A stretch of DNA of 64,000 nt from Flavobacteriales bacterium (GTDB taxonomy: Bacteria; Bacteroidota; Bacteroidia; NS11-12g; UBA9320). Both the position numbers and the translations under genes were made by a program. Positions 57,594 to 64,000 of the stretch are shown piece after piece; the first letter of the stretch is position 1, and the number at the start of each line of letters is the position of its first letter. Under the pieces are notes generated by a model. It saw only the letters and a program-made list of their open reading frames with translations, did not search any database and was not told where the DNA came from. The stretch is taken from NCBI GenBank assembly GCA_020635455.1, contig JACJZT010000003.1:124001-188000 (forward strand), given 5' to 3'.

Positions 57594-58883
57594 ATGCCCG
57601 AATACAGTTTTATAGATGAGTTGAAATGGCGCAGAATGCTGCACGATGTAATGCCCGGAACGGAAGAGTTGCTGAACAAGCAAATGGTAACCGGCTACAT
57701 TGGTTTCGACCCTACCTCCGACTCTCTTGGAGTTGGCAATCTTGTTCAGATAATGACCCTGCTTCATTTTCAAAAAGCAGGCCATAAACCCATTGCATTG
57801 GTCGGAGGTGCCACCGGAATGGTTGGCGACCCAAGCGGTAAAAGCAAGGAACGGAATTTACTCGACGAGGCCACTATAGAACACAATTTAAACTGTCAGA
57901 AAATTCAGCTCGAAAAATTTCTGGATTTTAATAATGGTGAAAACTCAGCCGAGATCGTAAACAACTACGATTGGTTTAAAAATTTAAACTTCCTGGAATT
58001 CATCAGAGATGTCGGCAAACATATCTCCGTAAATTACATGATGGCCAAAGATTCCGTTAGCTCGAGGCTTGAGAAAGGAATGTCCTTCACCGAATTTAGC
58101 TATCAATTGGTTCAGGGATATGATTTTTATTGGCTTTACAAAAACAAAAACGTATTGCTTCAAATGGGAGGAAGCGACCAATGGGGAAACATTGTTACCG
58201 GAACCGAGCTCATAAGACGTAAGGATCAGGGTGAAGCATTCGCACTTACCACCCCACTTATTAAAAAAGCAGATGGAACAAAATTCGGAAAATCAGAATC
58301 CGGAAATGTATGGCTTGACCCTAACAAAACCTCTCCTTATAAATTCTATCAGTTTTGGTTGAACTCAAGTGATGAAGATGTAAAGAACTACATCAGGATC
58401 TTTACCTTGCTTAGTGAAAATGAAATTCTGAATCTGGAATCGGAACACGATCAGGCACCTCACCTTCGACTGCTTCAGAAAACACTGGCAAAGGATATTA
58501 CCATAAGGGTGCATTCTGAAAAAGATTTCCAAAATGCAGTGGATGCTTCCGAGATCTTATTTTCAAAAGACCCTGAAAAAACCTTCTCAACCATGGATGT
58601 TAAAACCCTTTTGGAAATTTTTGAAGGCGTACCGAATTATGAGATCGATTCTTCCCTTTTTGGTTCCGGGTTGAATTTAATTGAATTGCTAACTGAACAT
58701 ACCAATATTTTCCCTTCAAGAGGTCAGGCTCGTGAGATGATACTTGCCAATGCGGTAAGTGTAAATAAGAACAAAATAAACAACGTAGATCATACGTTGA
58801 ATTCAGGTGAACTCATTGCCGGTAAATACCTTATCGTACAAAAAGGAAAAAAGAACTACTATTTAATAACTGCAAAAGCATGA
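57594..58883 (+). CDS. tyrS: Tyrosyl-tRNA synthetase
   Basis: Class I aminoacyl-tRNA synthetase charging tRNA-Tyr. The N-terminal GYIGFDPTSDSLGVGNLVQI is the HIGH region, GGSDQWGN binds tyrosine, and KFGKSESG is the KMSKS loop. A C-terminal S4-like RNA-binding domain lies at about 360-429 (PSRGQAREMILANAVSVN). 429 residues, complete. Its stop overlaps the ATG of the next gene (ATGA), so the two are translationally coupled. CATTTTTG about 70 bases upstream is one mismatch from a -7 box. Confidence 0.96.
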   Translation: MPEYSFIDELKWRRMLHDVMPGTEELLNKQMVTGYIGFDPTSDSLGVGNLVQIMTLLHFQKAGHKPIALVGGATGMVGDPSGKSKERNLLDEATIEHNLNCQKIQLEKFLDFNNGENSAEIVNNYDWFKNLNFLEFIRDVGKHISVNYMMAKDSVSSRLEKGMSFTEFSYQLVQGYDFYWLYKNKNVLLQMGGSDQWGNIVTGTELIRRKDQGEAFALTTPLIKKADGTKFGKSESGNVWLDPNKTSPYKFYQFWLNSSDEDVKNYIRIFTLLSENEILNLESEHDQAPHLRLLQKTLAKDITIRVHSEKDFQNAVDASEILFSKDPEKTFSTMDVKTLLEIFEGVPNYEIDSSLFGSGLNLIELLTEHTNIFPSRGQAREMILANAVSVNKNKINNVDHTLNSGELIAGKYLIVQKGKKNYYLITAKA

Positions 58884-59320
58884 GCATACATCTTGTAAAC
58901 CAGGTTGATGAAAAAGGCAATCACATCAGTCCTGCACTGCCAAAACATATTAAAAATTTCCTGATCGATATTGATGGAACGGTTAGCGAAGACGTTCCAA
59001 ATGAAGAGCCGGAACGTATGCTTACATGTGAAGAAATTCCGGGAGCCAAAAAATTTGTAAATAAATGGTACGACGAAGGACACATCATTACCTTTTTCAC
59101 TTCCCGTCTTGAAGAACACAGAGCATACACTGAACAATGGCTTAAGGATCATGGCTTTAAGTGGCACGGTATCATTTTCGGAAAACCAAGAGGAGGCAAT
59201 TACCACTGGATCGATGACCGCTCGGTAAAGGCAACCCGTTTTGTAGGCAATTTCACGGATCTGGTAAAAGTAAAAAGGGTCATTGAAGTTTTTGCCGATA
59301 AAGACGATTCTGAGGAATAG
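58880..59320 (+). CDS. HAD-superfamily phosphatase, LNS2-like
   Basis: A 146-residue HAD-fold protein. Motif I is IDIDGTVSED (nucleophile Asp), motif II is the TFFTSR region, and motif III/IV is provided by the late Lys and WIDDRS (acidic pair). The short length with no cap domain resembles LNS2-type or small-substrate HAD phosphatases. The substrate is not recognisable. Overlap of four bases with tyrS indicates coupled expression. Some databases label such proteins phosphoheptose isomerase, which I do not support. Confidence 0.8.
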   Translation: MSIHLVNQVDEKGNHISPALPKHIKNFLIDIDGTVSEDVPNEEPERMLTCEEIPGAKKFVNKWYDEGHIITFFTSRLEEHRAYTEQWLKDHGFKWHGIIFGKPRGGNYHWIDDRSVKATRFVGNFTDLVKVKRVIEVFADKDDSEE

Positions 59321-59348
59321 GAAACGGATCAAACCATTTAAAGGTTTC

Positions 59349-60371
59349 TCAGATCTTCGGGTATTTAATCAAAACTTTACAGGTTTCTTCAATTGCTTTT
59401 GAGACAGGCAAAGGATCAAATTCGATAAATTTCCTGAGTTTTGAAGAACTGTATTCTACTTTTTTTAGTGAGCTTGCAGACGATTCACGGGTATAAGGAC
59501 TCTTGTAGTTTGTTATTAAACCGATAAAATGTAAGAGCCTCCATGCTATTCCGGTTACAATCCTTCCAATTCTGATCCCCGGGGTTCTTTTGTTCAAACT
59601 GTCCGATATGCTTTTCATAAAATCAAGATAGCTTAAATTTTCTGAAACCGTAATAAACCTTTCGGAATGTACTTCACTTTCTCCAAGCAATCTCATAACC
59701 TTACAAACGTCCTTTACATAAATGAAACCATTAACTCCCTCGGTATAAAAAGGCATACCTTTTAAGGCGTTTTTAAAAAAAACTCCGGTCCCTTTATTCC
59801 AGTCGCATGGCCCGATGATCAAAGGAGGATTAACCATGACCCCGTTCAAACCTTCTTCAATCCCCCTCCATACCTCAAGTTCAGCATAAAATTTACTTAT
59901 GGCATAGTTCGATGGTTTATCTTTTTCATCCCAAAGATGGTCTTCCGTTGTAAGAACCCCATAAGGAGCATTTCCAATTGCGGCACTGCTGCTTAAGTAT
60001 ACCAGCTTTTTTACCTTTTTGCCGAGACAGGCATTTACCACATTAGAGGTACCTTCAACGTTGGTTGAAAAAATCTTACTTTTATCGAACGGGTGAAAAG
60101 AAACCATGGCTGCACAATGAAATACAATTGTTTTTTCATCCATCAGCTCCTCAAGACCAGATGGGTCAAGTATATCTCCATCCACCCATTCCAAATTTTT
60201 AAGCACGGGCTCGGCATGCTGTCCAAAATACAGGTCTTTAATAAGATCAAAGGTCTTCATAGAGGATTGACTCCTTTTAAGAGCTTTGATTTGATACCCG
60301 TTCTGAAGTAATTCACATAGTAAATGTGCTCCGACAAACCCGGTTCCTCCTGTTAAAAACGCTTGCTGCAT
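59349..60371 (-). CDS. NAD(P)-dependent epimerase/reductase, extended SDR family
   Basis: Extended short-chain dehydrogenase similar to dihydroflavonol reductase-like proteins. The N-terminal Rossmann motif is GGTGFVGAHLL (residues about 8-18), and the active-site pair appears as YAISKFYAEL, with SSSAAIG providing the Ser. The C-terminal region (about 250-340) is a small substrate-binding part. At 340 residues it is full length. The substrate is unknown; nucleotide sugars and aldehydes are both possible. It diverges from the arginase-like gene. Confidence 0.85.
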   Translation of the reverse strand: MQQAFLTGGTGFVGAHLLCELLQNGYQIKALKRSQSSMKTFDLIKDLYFGQHAEPVLKNLEWVDGDILDPSGLEELMDEKTIVFHCAAMVSFHPFDKSKIFSTNVEGTSNVVNACLGKKVKKLVYLSSSAAIGNAPYGVLTTEDHLWDEKDKPSNYAISKFYAELEVWRGIEEGLNGVMVNPPLIIGPCDWNKGTGVFFKNALKGMPFYTEGVNGFIYVKDVCKVMRLLGESEVHSERFITVSENLSYLDFMKSISDSLNKRTPGIRIGRIVTGIAWRLLHFIGLITNYKSPYTRESSASSLKKVEYSSSKLRKFIEFDPLPVSKAIEETCKVLIKYPKI

Positions 60372-60390
60372 CTCAGATACTTTAACTTTG
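60363..60390 (+). promoter_or_regulatory. Promoter of the arginase-like gene
   Basis: TTG at 60363-60365 and TAACTTTG at 60383-60390 are 17 bases apart; the -7 box is a perfect match and ends 25 bases before the ATG at 60416. The TTG lies within the first codons of the divergent SDR gene. Confidence 0.5.
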
Positions 60391-60415
60391 CTAAATTAAT
60401 TACTCAACCCGAAAG

Positions 60416-61540
60416 ATGCTTAAAGAATTTTTGAAACCGTATAAGGCAGATCCAGAAAAGTGGAAACCCAGTTCAATTGGTCATTTAACGTGTTTTTCGT
60501 TTGATGAAGTACCTGACATTTCTGAAACAGACATAGCCATTATTGGTGTTAATGACGGACGGAACTCCGCCGGTAATGAAGGATGCAAGTCGGCCCCGGA
60601 CCCAATTCGAAACGAATTGTACAAAATGATCCGTCAAAACCCGAGGTTAAGGATCAGCGACTTTGGCAACATTGAACCGGGTGACACTTTTGAAGACAGT
60701 TTAGCAGCGCTGAGAATCGTAACCGAATCCCTCCTTAAAGAAAATGTAACGGTAATTATTCTTGGCGGATCAAAAGAACTCACGTATGGGCAATATACCG
60801 CTTATGAAAAAATATGCAAGAACCTTGAATTGGTCAACGTAAGTGCCGGTTTTGACCTTAAAAATGACAACTATCTTCGAAGCATCTGTACCCATAAGCC
60901 CAACTACCTCTTTAATGTTAATGTTTTAGGGTATCAAACCTATCTGGTTGAAGAAGATAGTTTAGGAATGATCAAAAAATTATATTTTGAAGCTAACCGG
61001 CTAGGTCCTCTCAAAAAAGACATTACCGACAGTGAACCTATGATAAGGAATGCAGATATGATTTGTATAGATATGGCAGCCTTAAAACTTTCGGATGCGC
61101 CCGGACATGCAGATGGCAACCCTTCAGGTTTCTCCGGTGAGGAAGCTTGTCAGCTAGCATGGTATGCAGGTGTGGCAGACAAGGTCAAAACATTTGGTAT
61201 TTATGAGTTGAATCCGGATTTCGACAATTTCAATCAGTCCTCAAAACTGGCTGCCCAAATGATCTGGTATTTTATTGATGGATACTACAATCGTAAAAAT
61301 GACCACCCTGTAATGCATCAGGAATTTATTAAATATCGCTGTGCACTTGAGGAAGGCCAGCCGGATGCTGTCTTTTTTAAGAGTAAATTATCCGATAGGT
61401 GGTGGATGGAAATACCATATCCGGATAATTATGGTGAGCACAGTGTATTGATCCCCTGTTCATACAGCGATTATATGACCGCGACGAACGGTGAAATGCC
61501 GGACAGGTTCTGGCGCGGTTTTCAAAAAATAAATATGTAA
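60416..61540 (+). CDS. Arginase-fold protein with degenerate metal site (formimidoylglutamase-like)
   Basis: A 374-residue member of the arginase/agmatinase/formimidoylglutamase superfamily, usually annotated as formimidoylglutamase in this phylum. The catalytic metal ligands are largely gone. The family GG(D/G)H motif reads GGSKELTYG, with Lys120 in place of the metal-binding His. The DAHxD motif reads SAGFD, keeping only Asp147. The late SxDxD motif reads CIDMA, keeping Asp219 but with Ala221 instead of Asp. Four of six ligands are therefore replaced, so hydrolysis of an amidino group is unlikely. The C-terminus has an extra 70 residues (to RFWRGFQKINM). A structural or regulatory role is inferred. 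Confidence 0.85.
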   Translation: MLKEFLKPYKADPEKWKPSSIGHLTCFSFDEVPDISETDIAIIGVNDGRNSAGNEGCKSAPDPIRNELYKMIRQNPRLRISDFGNIEPGDTFEDSLAALRIVTESLLKENVTVIILGGSKELTYGQYTAYEKICKNLELVNVSAGFDLKNDNYLRSICTHKPNYLFNVNVLGYQTYLVEEDSLGMIKKLYFEANRLGPLKKDITDSEPMIRNADMICIDMAALKLSDAPGHADGNPSGFSGEEACQLAWYAGVADKVKTFGIYELNPDFDNFNQSSKLAAQMIWYFIDGYYNRKNDHPVMHQEFIKYRCALEEGQPDAVFFKSKLSDRWWMEIPYPDNYGEHSVLIPCSYSDYMTATNGEMPDRFWRGFQKINM

Positions 61541-61587
61541 TTTTGACCTTCGTATACTAAAAAACCACTTTTTGAGTTATTAAAACA

Positions 61588-61725
61588 ATGAAAGGACTTA
61601 AAATCATAAAAATTCTTCTGGCATGTTTCGCCTTTATGATTCTGATGGATTCCTGTGCATCTAAAACCTATAAGCGAGGTTGTGATGGCCGACAGAAAGT
61701 AAAGGTACCTTTCGGCAGAATGTAG
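61588..61725 (+). CDS. Tiny lipoprotein, 45 residues
   Basis: The short frame starts at ATG 61588 and ends with TAG at 61725. The translation has a basic start, a hydrophobic core and a cysteine at residue 23 in LMDSCASK, which fits a lipoprotein cleavage site with an unusual Asp at -2. The mature part is a 23-residue basic peptide with one further Cys (RGCDGRQKVKVPFGRM). A TAATTTTG box at 61538-61545, overlapping the preceding stop, could be its promoter. Similar tiny lipoproteins are known in Bacteroidota to my recollection, with no assigned role. Confidence 0.6.
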   Translation: MKGLKIIKILLACFAFMILMDSCASKTYKRGCDGRQKVKVPFGRM

Positions 61726-61743
61726 TATTTTACAATTTTGCCT

Positions 61744-62364
61744 TTACCAGAGATGGTCCGTAGAATTTTCAAGTTCAAGCTTAAACTTCAGGTCTTCGGT
61801 TTGGTGTAGAACGTATAAACACAGATTACTGTGTTTGAATTTATCCATGTTTTTTAATTCCTCTTCTAAAAGTAAGCATAAAAAACTTCTCATTGCGCGC
61901 CCATGCATGCAGATCATAATGATATCTTCCTCAGACCGCGAAAGGATCTTTTCCAGGCCCCTGACTTGTCTTTCAAATAAGCTATTGGGTGATTCTCCAT
62001 TTTCTATGGCTTTATCGAGGTATCCGTTCCTCCAGTCTTCAACCATCTGGTTGAAATGGATCTGGTTGTATGGGTCGGGGTGCAATCCTTCCATTATTCC
62101 CCAGTTTATTTCGTTCAACTCTGGCAAGGGAGTATGTGTTATTCCTTTCTTTAAAAAGGGCTCAACGCTTTGATGAGTTCGGATCAGTTCAGAAGTATAT
62201 ATATTTTTGAAGGAAATGTGTTTGTAAGCAGAGTAAAATAAATTCGCCTGATTTATACCTGTTTTATTTAATTTTGAATCGATTCCGCTTCCCTGTATAA
62301 TTCCCCTTTTATTGAAGTCGGTTTCGCCATGCCTGATTATGTAAATTGTTTTTTTTACCTTCAA
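61744..62364 (-). CDS. Histidine phosphatase (phosphoglycerate mutase-like)
   Basis: Member of the histidine phosphatase superfamily with the catalytic RHGETDFN motif close to the start and a second His in CMHGRAMRSFL. The frame is open to 62517, but that part runs over the thioesterase gene on the other strand and reads as non-coding, so I place the start at TTG 62364, giving 206 residues, normal for a single-domain cofactor-type mutase or broad phosphatase. The substrate is unknown. Only ten bases separate this start from the ATG of the divergent thioesterase. Confidence 0.85.
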   Translation of the reverse strand: MKVKKTIYIIRHGETDFNKRGIIQGSGIDSKLNKTGINQANLFYSAYKHISFKNIYTSELIRTHQSVEPFLKKGITHTPLPELNEINWGIMEGLHPDPYNQIHFNQMVEDWRNGYLDKAIENGESPNSLFERQVRGLEKILSRSEEDIIMICMHGRAMRSFLCLLLEEELKNMDKFKHSNLCLYVLHQTEDLKFKLELENSTDHLW

Positions 62365-62374
62365 TTTGAGATCA

Positions 62375-62800
62375 ATGTTTAACCCCCGCAAAAATATAAC
62401 ACTTGATGCATTAAATGGCTTAATGCAAAAAACCCTTGCTTCCCAACTTGGTATGGAAGTTATATCCGTAAACATGGATTCCCTTACGGTTAAAATGCCT
62501 GTTGATGAGCGAACCATTCAATCGTATGGAGTACTGAATGGGGGTGCCAGCATGGCATTAGCCGAAACTTGTGCCAGCCTTGCAGCCAATTTGTGCCTGG
62601 ATGAGGATAAAATGTGTGTCGGTCTGGAAATTAACGGCAACCACATACGGGCCATTTCCTCAGGATATGTTTATGGGACACCCAAGCCAATCCATATTGG
62701 CAGAACTACTCACGTGTGGGAAATACGAATAACCGATGACCGCGACAAGTTGATCAATCTTTCAAGGATCACATTGGCAATAATGAATATAAAAAGTTGA
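62375..62800 (+). CDS. menI: Hotdog-fold thioesterase, probable 1,4-dihydroxy-2-naphthoyl-CoA hydrolase
   Basis: A 141-residue PaaI-type hotdog thioesterase. The family motif VLNGGASMALAETCAS carries the active-site acid (Glu), and NHIRAISSGYVYG follows. The ATG at 62375 is preferred over a TTG at 62366. The isochorismate synthase gene begins at the last base of its stop codon, which supports assignment to menaquinone synthesis, where the hydrolase releases dihydroxynaphthoate from CoA. Without that neighbour the call would be a generic PaaI thioesterase. Confidence 0.82.
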   Translation: MFNPRKNITLDALNGLMQKTLASQLGMEVISVNMDSLTVKMPVDERTIQSYGVLNGGASMALAETCASLAANLCLDEDKMCVGLEINGNHIRAISSGYVYGTPKPIHIGRTTHVWEIRITDDRDKLINLSRITLAIMNIKS

Positions 62801-63795
62801 TGGATCAGACTTTTGTGGTTTGGAAAGCACCTGAAGACACCCAAATAAAAACGGTGTCCGATCCTGAGGTCATTATAGGATCGGATATAAATTTTTCGGA
62901 AGGTTTTTTAATTGCCCCTTATGAAAACAGCGCTTCCAAAATATTTATGAAAGGCAAAATTCAAAACCTCGAATTGCCTGAAATTATGGATAATTATAAA
63001 TCAAGTAACATCCGTGGTCCTGTAAATGATGTTAGTTACCAGGAGGTTGTCCAAAAGGCCGTAAGAAGAATTGACGCAGGTGAATTTCAAAAAGTGGTCC
63101 TTGCAAGGGTAAAAAAGAAGACCTTACCTAAGGAGTTCCGAGTAAGTGATCTGTTTGGGTATCTGGTCTCCCATTTTCCCGGTGCCTTCGTATACTGTTT
63201 CGGTGTGAAAGGGGAAATATGGATCGGTGCAACACCTGAAGTTTTAATACAAAGCCATAAAAATAGCTACGTTACCTATGCTCTTGCAGGCACAAAATCC
63301 TATCAGAAAAAAAGCGAATTTGGTTCAAAGGAAAACAAGGAACAATCGCTCGTCCGAAATTACATCCTTCAGAAATTGAACGAACTTAATGCATCCAATA
63401 TTGAAGTTTCTCCCCTCCGGGAACACAATACAGGTAATTTAATACATCTGATCAACCAGATTACCTTCAATCATTCTGATGTTCAGAAAGTAATAAACTC
63501 CCTACATCCAACGCCTGCTGTTTGCGGATACCCTTTAAAGGAAGCCGAGGAATTTATCCGTGAGAATGAGGGGATCGAACGTGAATATTATTCCGGATTT
63601 CTCGGACCGGTTTATACAAGTGAGAAGGTAAATTTTTGGGTTAATCTGCGTTGCCTTAAAACAGACCTCAAGAACCTGATATTCTGGGCCGGAGCCGGTA
63701 TTGTAAAGGGCAGTATGGCTGAAGAAGAGTATTCTGAAACAGAATTAAAAATGAGTACTCTTGAAGGTTTTTTTACTTCAGAAAAACCAATGTAA
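62800..63795 (+). CDS. menF: Isochorismate synthase
   Basis: Chorismate-binding enzyme converting chorismate to isochorismate, the first step of classical menaquinone synthesis. Recognisable are KVVLARVKKKTLP, GEIWIGATPEVLIQ, ALAGTKSYQKK, IHLINQITF, LHPTPAVCGYPLKEA and YYSGFLGP. The ATG at 62800 shares its first base with the upstream TGA. At 331 residues it is shorter than E. coli MenF, with a reduced N-terminal half, as in other Bacteroidota. Salicylate or siderophore synthesis would be an alternative, but no such genes are near. Confidence 0.92.
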   Translation: MDQTFVVWKAPEDTQIKTVSDPEVIIGSDINFSEGFLIAPYENSASKIFMKGKIQNLELPEIMDNYKSSNIRGPVNDVSYQEVVQKAVRRIDAGEFQKVVLARVKKKTLPKEFRVSDLFGYLVSHFPGAFVYCFGVKGEIWIGATPEVLIQSHKNSYVTYALAGTKSYQKKSEFGSKENKEQSLVRNYILQKLNELNASNIEVSPLREHNTGNLIHLINQITFNHSDVQKVINSLHPTPAVCGYPLKEAEEFIRENEGIEREYYSGFLGPVYTSEKVNFWVNLRCLKTDLKNLIFWAGAGIVKGSMAEEEYSETELKMSTLEGFFTSEKPM

Positions 63796-63808
63796 ATGTT
63801 AGGATCTG

Positions 63809-64000
63809 TTAAAAGTTTGCTCGGATTAGCTCAGCAGTTCGACTGAGTTCTTCATTTCCCGGATTTAATTTAGGCCTTGTAAAATCCATGTCTGACATAA
63901 GGTTCATCGGAACAAGGTGAATATGTGCATGAGGAACTTCAAGTCCTATAACGGCCACACCTATCCTTTTACATTGCATGGCCTTTTTAAGTCCGATGGC
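63809..64000 (-). CDS. HIT family protein, N-terminal part outside the window
   Basis: The last 64 codons of a minus-strand gene. The histidine triad motif appears as PHAHIHLVPMN, typical of HINT-type nucleotide-binding proteins that hydrolyse AMP-linked compounds. The fragment ends in IRANF followed by a stop at 63809-63811. Only 13 bases separate it from the convergent menF stop. Confidence 0.9.
   Translation of the reverse strand, partial: AIGLKKAMQCKRIGVAVIGLEVPHAHIHLVPMNLMSDMDFTRPKLNPGNEELSRTAELIRANF

Noticed and set aside
60416..61540. Calling this gene a working formimidoylglutamase completing the hut pathway with hutI
   Set aside because: Most metal ligands are replaced, and the gene lies 57 kb from hutI.
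62365..62517. N-terminal extension of the histidine phosphatase
   Set aside because: It overlaps the thioesterase gene on the other strand, and the RHGE motif is normally within about 10 residues of the start.
1..64000. Mobile elements, phage genes or integration sites
   Set aside because: No transposase, integrase, terminal inverted repeats or target duplications were seen; the large genes are repetitive by internal domain duplication.

Overview
The window is a piece of a Bacteroidota chromosome. The evidence is consistent: three large secreted proteins end in type IX secretion (T9SS) C-terminal sorting domains of the VYPNP/VFPNPS type, a long SprB-type repeat array of the kind found in gliding-associated surface proteins is present, several genes have the Bacteroidota promoter -7 motif TAnnTTTG close to the start, few clear Shine-Dalgarno sequences are seen, and housekeeping neighbours such as tRNA-Gln/prs/rplY, rnr/polyprenyl synthetase and recQ/kpsF look like those of free-living members of the phylum. 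The base composition is AT-rich. I cannot name a genus.

Layout. Positions 1-5000 hold a truncated lipoprotein gene, a chrA/unknown/hutI operon, a DPM-type glycosyltransferase and a VIT1-type metal transporter. At 5.2-9.4 kb is a 1389-residue secreted multidomain protein with GEVED, PKD, CUB and Ig-like repeats and a T9SS tail. At 9.85-11.7 kb ahcY and a bacilliredoxin gene diverge from a compact two-way promoter region. At 11.85-14.3 kb are three poorly known exported proteins. At 14.5-36.1 kb lies the dominant feature, a two-gene operon of giant surface proteins: a 4376-residue protein of five beta-helix modules followed by CARDB repeats, then a 2815-residue M4 metalloprotease carrying an SprB array and a T9SS tail.

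From 36.5 kb the window turns to cell upkeep on the minus strand: rplY, prs and tRNA-Gln(UUG), then a cysteine-rich PKD-repeat T9SS protein and an M13 peptidase lipoprotein. Next come a small membrane protein and Xaa-Pro aminopeptidase (plus), a PepSY membrane protein with rarA, and a polyprenyl synthetase with RNase R. At 50.3-55.2 kb a compact minus-strand run (MBOAT acyltransferase, SGNH hydrolase, mannose-1-phosphate guanylyltransferase, KpsF) points to making and O-acylating a surface polysaccharide. From 55.3 kb follow recQ, tyrS with a HAD phosphatase, an SDR reductase, an arginase-fold protein that has lost most metal ligands, a 45-residue lipoprotein, a histidine phosphatase, a thioesterase/isochorismate synthase pair of menaquinone type, and a truncated HIT protein.

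The most interesting points are the giant operon and its fixed-length repeats. The first giant protein has no sorting domain and appears to end where its family usually continues, while a domain resembling that missing tail sits inside the downstream protease. The SprB units are exactly 255 or 228 bases with no other length change over 17 consecutive intervals. The degenerate arginase homologue is a likely pseudoenzyme. Family assignments rest on motifs and recall, not on searches.
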